From Caballeronia udeis (lineage in GTDB: Bacteria; Pseudomonadota; Gammaproteobacteria; Burkholderiales; Burkholderiaceae), in the NCBI RefSeq assembly GCF_001544555.2, contig NZ_FCOK02000030.1:34463-98462 (forward strand): a stretch of DNA of 64,000 nt, in the 5' to 3' direction. Of the stretch, positions 61,216-64,000 are shown one piece after another. Position 1 is the first letter of the stretch; each line of letters opens with the position of its first letter. The translations under genes were made by a program, and so were the position numbers. The notes under the pieces were generated by a model. It saw only the letters and a program-made list of their open reading frames with translations. It did not search any database and was not told where the DNA came from.

Positions 61216-61283
61216 GATTCATCTCCTTTGTTATGTGCCGTGACGTCAAGCGGTACGGCTTGCATGTGGTTGTTTCCAGCTTT

Positions 61284-62348
61284 CTAGCGCAGCCGGCGGC
61301 TGGTGCCGGTGTCGAAGACCAGCGTGTTTTCAAGCTCCGCGTCGAGGCGGATGCCCTGCTGCGGGCTCAGCAACAAACGTCCGTTCACGATCACGCAACA
61401 GCGCTGCCCCGCGACCGTCCCGAACAACTCGGTGGATGCACCTGTCGGCTCGACCACATCGACGTTGAATGGAATGCCGCCGGCCTGCGCCACCGCAAGA
61501 TGCTCGGGCCGCACACCGACCGTCACCTCCTGGCCGTCTTTGGCGTTGACCACCGGCACCTGTATCGAGAAATCGCCGATACGAACCCGCGCGCCATCGT
61601 TTTGCAACTCGTAGCGGCCGCTAAACAGGTTCATGGACGGCGAGCCGATAAAACTCGCGACAAACAGGTTGTCGGGGTCATCGTAGAGTTCGAGCGGCGC
61701 ACCAATCTGCTCGATCACGCCACCGTTCAGCACGACAATGCGGTCTGCCATCGTCATTGCTTCAATCTGATCGTGCGTGACGTAGACCGTCGTTGCGCGC
61801 AGGCGCTGATGCAGCGCCTTGATCTCCGCCCGCATTTGCACGCGCAGCTTTGCGTCGAGGTTCGACAACGGTTCGTCGAACAGGAACACCTTCGGGTCAC
61901 GCACGATCGCGCGCCCCATGGCCACGCGTTGACGCTGACCACCGGACAGGTGGCGCGGATATCGGCCGAGCAAGTCCTGAAGTCCCAGAATGGTCGCGGC
62001 CTGATTTGCACGCGCCGCGATTTCATCGGGCTTCAGGTCGCGCAACTTCAGCGCGAACGTAAGGTTCTCCAACACGCTCATGTGCGGATACAGCGCGTAG
62101 TTCTGGAACACCATCGCGATGTCCCTATCCTTCGGCGGCAAGTCATTGACCACACGGCCGTCTATCAGGATCCGTCCATGCGTCACGCCTTCCAGTCCCG
62201 CCAGCGCGCGCAGCAATGTCGACTTGCCGCAACCGCTTGGGCCCACGAGCACGAGGAACTCGCCGTCCTTTACCGTCAGGTCGATCTGCTTCAACACCTG
62301 TACGGCGCCGAACGATTTCTGCACCTGTTTGAATGCCACTTCAGCCAT
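61284..62348 (-). CDS. Carbohydrate ABC importer ATPase, UgpC/MalK type
   Basis: A 354-residue ATPase with a regulatory C-terminal domain: Walker A GPSGCGKST, signature LSGGQRQRVAMGRAIVRD, Walker B VFLFDEPLSNLD and a TOBE domain with VGVRPEHLAVA. In this operon it is the first gene, opposite to the usual order with the binding protein first. The leader carries repeated ACCGGAGT hairpin elements. Confidence 0.92.
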   Translation of the reverse strand: MAEVAFKQVQKSFGAVQVLKQIDLTVKDGEFLVLVGPSGCGKSTLLRALAGLEGVTHGRILIDGRVVNDLPPKDRDIAMVFQNYALYPHMSVLENLTFALKLRDLKPDEIAARANQAATILGLQDLLGRYPRHLSGGQRQRVAMGRAIVRDPKVFLFDEPLSNLDAKLRVQMRAEIKALHQRLRATTVYVTHDQIEAMTMADRIVVLNGGVIEQIGAPLELYDDPDNLFVASFIGSPSMNLFSGRYELQNDGARVRIGDFSIQVPVVNAKDGQEVTVGVRPEHLAVAQAGGIPFNVDVVEPTGASTELFGTVAGQRCCVIVNGRLLLSPQQGIRLDAELENTLVFDTGTSRRLR

Positions 62349-62363
62349 TAGCGTCGCCTTCTC

Positions 62364-62444
62364 TGTCGACCGGAGTTAAGGTGTCGACCGGAGTTGGCGC
62401 TTTAGCGCTTACTCCGGTCCCATGACCCTTACTCCGGTCCCATG
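62364..62444. repeat. Repeated ACCGGAGT/ACTCCGGT element in the importer leader
   Basis: ACCGGAGT at 62369-62376 and 62387-62394, and its complement ACTCCGGT at 62411-62418 and 62431-62438, lie within longer direct repeats (TGTCGACCGGAGTT twice, CTTACTCCGGTCCCATG twice). They can fold as nested hairpins around a GCGC-TTTA-GCGC core, 20-95 nt ahead of the ATPase start on the minus strand. Confidence 0.65.
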
Positions 62445-62525
62445 CCGATGTTGGTACGCGAATCACTCCGCGCCGCGGACCTGTGTCCCGCTCGTCTTGC
62501 GGACCACTTTTCTACCGATGCAAAA

Positions 62526-62560
62526 CATTTTAAAGATAAAATGCCATTTCATATGTGAAT
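62526..62560. promoter_or_regulatory. AT-rich palindromes between importer operon and iclR
   Basis: CATTTTA (62526-62532) and TAAAATG (62537-62543) are perfect arms around 4 nt. A TTCA-TATG-TGAA palindrome follows. They are candidate IclR operators in the divergent promoter region. No other gene lies in 62349-62735. Confidence 0.45.
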
Positions 62561-62735
62561 TTGCGTCAGTGTTTTCCCGATGCCCGTCCGCCCCCTGTTT
62601 CCGTCGAGGATGACGTCAAATGCAAGGGTTTCACGAACTACAATCACGCCATGCGTTGCCGGATCCCGCCGTGTCGGGATCGGCTGCCGGTTATCGGTTG
62701 AAGGCGAACATCGGGCTTGAGAGCAAGGAGAGATT

Positions 62736-63527
62736 TTGGACAACACACGATATTCGGCACCGGCGCTCGAAAAGGGGCTGGACATCATCGAACTGCTGGC
62801 GAGTCATCCTGAGGGGTTGTCACTGGCTGACCTGGGGAAGACGCTCGGGCGCACGACTGCAGAGATCTTTCGCATGGTCGTCACGCTGGAAGCGCGTGGA
62901 TATCTGCTGGCAATAGGCGACCGGTACGTGTTGTCGTTGCTGCTGTTCCAGCTTGCTCACCGGCATCAGCCGGTAAGGTCTCTGGTGACCACCGCGCTGC
63001 CGTTGATGACACAACTGGCCAACGACGTCAGGCAGTCGTTCCACCTCTGCGTGTATCAGGACGGGCGCGTGCTGATTGTCGCGGGAGTGGAAAGCCCGGA
63101 ACGCTGGGGCTTCTCGCTGAAAGTGGGAACACTGATCGGCATGACCGATACCGCCTCGGGACAAGTGCTCATGGCGTTCCAGGAAGAACTGGAACGCAAG
63201 AGGATGCTTAAGCTGCACGTCCCCGTTGACGGCGAGCTCCCGGTCGATGCAAAACAGCTTGCCGCGGATCTCGCGCGGATCAAGGAACGCGGACATGCAC
63301 GCATGCCCAGCCGCCAGGTCAAGGGCGTCAAGAATCTCGCTTATCCCGTGTTTGGACGAAACGGACACGCAATTGCTTCGCTGACCACGCCGTATATAGA
63401 ACGCATCGATCAAGCGCCGGTACCCACCATGAACGAGGTCGGGGAAAGGATGAAAACGGCGGCGCAAACGTTGACCGGGTTAATGGGGCTAAATGTGTAC
63501 TGGGAGCCGGGTGTGGGCGCGGGTTGA
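62736..63527 (+). CDS. IclR-family transcriptional regulator
   Basis: A 263-residue regulator. The winged helix is in residues 5-65 (ALEKGLDIIELLASHPEGLS, LADLGKTLGRTTAEIFRMV) and the effector GAF-like domain follows: GRVLIVAGVESP, TDTASGQVLMAFQ, and the C-terminal VFGRNGHAIASLTTPYIER. The start is a TTG at 62736 with AAGGAG (62725-62730) five bases ahead. Divergent from the sugar operon, so it likely controls it. Confidence 0.93.
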   Translation: MDNTRYSAPALEKGLDIIELLASHPEGLSLADLGKTLGRTTAEIFRMVVTLEARGYLLAIGDRYVLSLLLFQLAHRHQPVRSLVTTALPLMTQLANDVRQSFHLCVYQDGRVLIVAGVESPERWGFSLKVGTLIGMTDTASGQVLMAFQEELERKRMLKLHVPVDGELPVDAKQLAADLARIKERGHARMPSRQVKGVKNLAYPVFGRNGHAIASLTTPYIERIDQAPVPTMNEVGERMKTAAQTLTGLMGLNVYWEPGVGAG

Positions 63528-63588
63528 AGCACTCGCCCCCTGCTTGGCCGCATCGTGGCTGCACGACTAATTGAGCGGAGAAATGACC

Positions 63589-63924
63589 ATGAACCTGGCC
63601 TTTTCAGCGGGCGCCATCGACCTGAAGACGGCGTTCGACGCAGTTACCGAATACTGGTCACCCAAGGTCGTAGCGCAAGTAAATGATCAATATGTGAAAG
63701 TTGCCAAGGTCCGGGGCGAGCTCGTCTGGCACAACCACGCTGGAGAAGACGAACTGTTCTACGTCGTACGCGGGAGTCTGCGGATTGAGTATGAAGGAGG
63801 GCAAGCGATCCAGTTGCCGGAAGGATCCATGCATGTCGTGCCGCGCGGCGTCATGCATAACCCGGTGGCCCAAGAAGAATGCTGGATTGTGTTGATCGAA
63901 CCGGTGACGACCAGGCATACCGGG
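63589..63924 (+). pseudogene. Cupin-domain protein, 3' end cut by an insertion
   Basis: About 112 residues of a cupin: VWHNHAGEDELFYVVRGSLR has the metal-binding His pair and Glu, followed by LPEGSMHVVPRGVMHNPVAQ with the second His. The frame then changes into sequence that looks like an IS end (GSLSKILCVRHN). Family members end a few residues after EPVTTRHTG. GGAG is eight bases before ATG 63589. It follows iclR and may once have been its partner. Likely still a near-complete cupin with an altered tail. Confidence 0.7.
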
Positions 63925-64000
63925 AGCCTGTCCAAAATTTTGTGTGTAAGGCATAACATGTCGCAAAGGAGCATGTATGCCACGCAAACCGAAGGCGGCC
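63922..64000 (+). mobile_element. Left end of an insertion sequence, probably IS256 family
   Basis: The sequence GCCTGTCCAAAATTTTGTG (63926-63944) looks like the terminal repeat of IS256-type elements. It is followed by a short leader with AAAGGA and then an ORF starting MPRKPKAA. The element continues past the window. No right end or target duplication can be seen, so the family call is tentative. Confidence 0.6.
63977..64000 (+). CDS. Transposase, 5' fragment at window edge
   Basis: ATG 63977 has AAAGGA six bases ahead and encodes MPRKPKAA, a basic start seen in IS256-type (Mut family) transposases. Only eight residues lie within the window. Confidence 0.5.

Overview
The window reads as chromosomal or megaplasmid DNA of a GC-rich betaproteobacterium, most likely of the Burkholderia/Paraburkholderia/Caballeronia group. 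The reasons are codon use with long antisense shadow ORFs, a Tat-exported high-potential iron-sulfur protein, Gram-negative porins, dense LysR/IclR/GntR-controlled catabolic operons and many ABC importers. I see no rRNA, tRNA, CRISPR array or phage genes. The genus call is an inference from gene style only.

Region 1 (1-8.7 kb) holds unrelated housekeeping and accessory genes: a Mut7-C RNase, a cupin, the relic of an MHS-type transporter, a HiPIP, an FAD oxidoreductase, a Lon-like AAA+ ATPase, an EEP-family hydrolase, a lone receiver protein, an aldose epimerase and a truncated PhyH gene carrying a hexanucleotide repeat. Region 2 (8.9-14.8 kb) is a LacI regulator followed by a YtfQ-YtfR-YtfT-YjfF-like sugar importer, with candidate operators on both sides of lacI. 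Region 3 (14.9-26.1 kb) holds an AlkB-like dioxygenase, a RidA protein, a DUF2252 protein, and an operon for a peptide-type ABC importer with gamma-glutamyltransferase, divergent from a LysR gene.

Region 4 (26.1-56.2 kb) is the notable part. It carries a full set of genes resembling indole-3-acetate (iac) catabolism, split in two. The first block has ferredoxin reductase (iacF), LysR, and Rieske dioxygenase, iacB-, iacI-, amidase- and SDR-like genes (26.8-33.5 kb). The second block has flavin reductase and flavin monooxygenase (iacG, iacA) plus a second LysR of the same type (52.6-55.4 kb). Between and beyond the blocks lies another catabolic module: porin, Tat-exported binding protein, ABC importer, dienelactone-hydrolase fusion, SDR, LLM monooxygenase, acyl-CoA ligase, thiolase-like/DUF35 pair, FAD oxidase, HpaI aldolase, quinone oxidoreductase, SRPBCC and EthD proteins, and a class II aldolase. 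Five promoters of this module carry the same palindrome TCTGAATTCAGA or a variant. Four of them share one geometry: -35, 17 nt, and a -10 overlapping the palindrome by 3 nt. I infer a single regulon, probably governed by the GntR/FCD protein encoded inside it.

Region 5 (56.2-64 kb) has a PmrA-box-like promoter with a terminator and a 32-residue membrane-protein ORF. It is followed by a carbohydrate ABC importer operon with an enolase-superfamily dehydratase and a rhamnose-mutarotase-like protein, divergent from an IclR regulator. At the right edge a cupin gene is cut by the left end of an insertion sequence, probably IS256 family.
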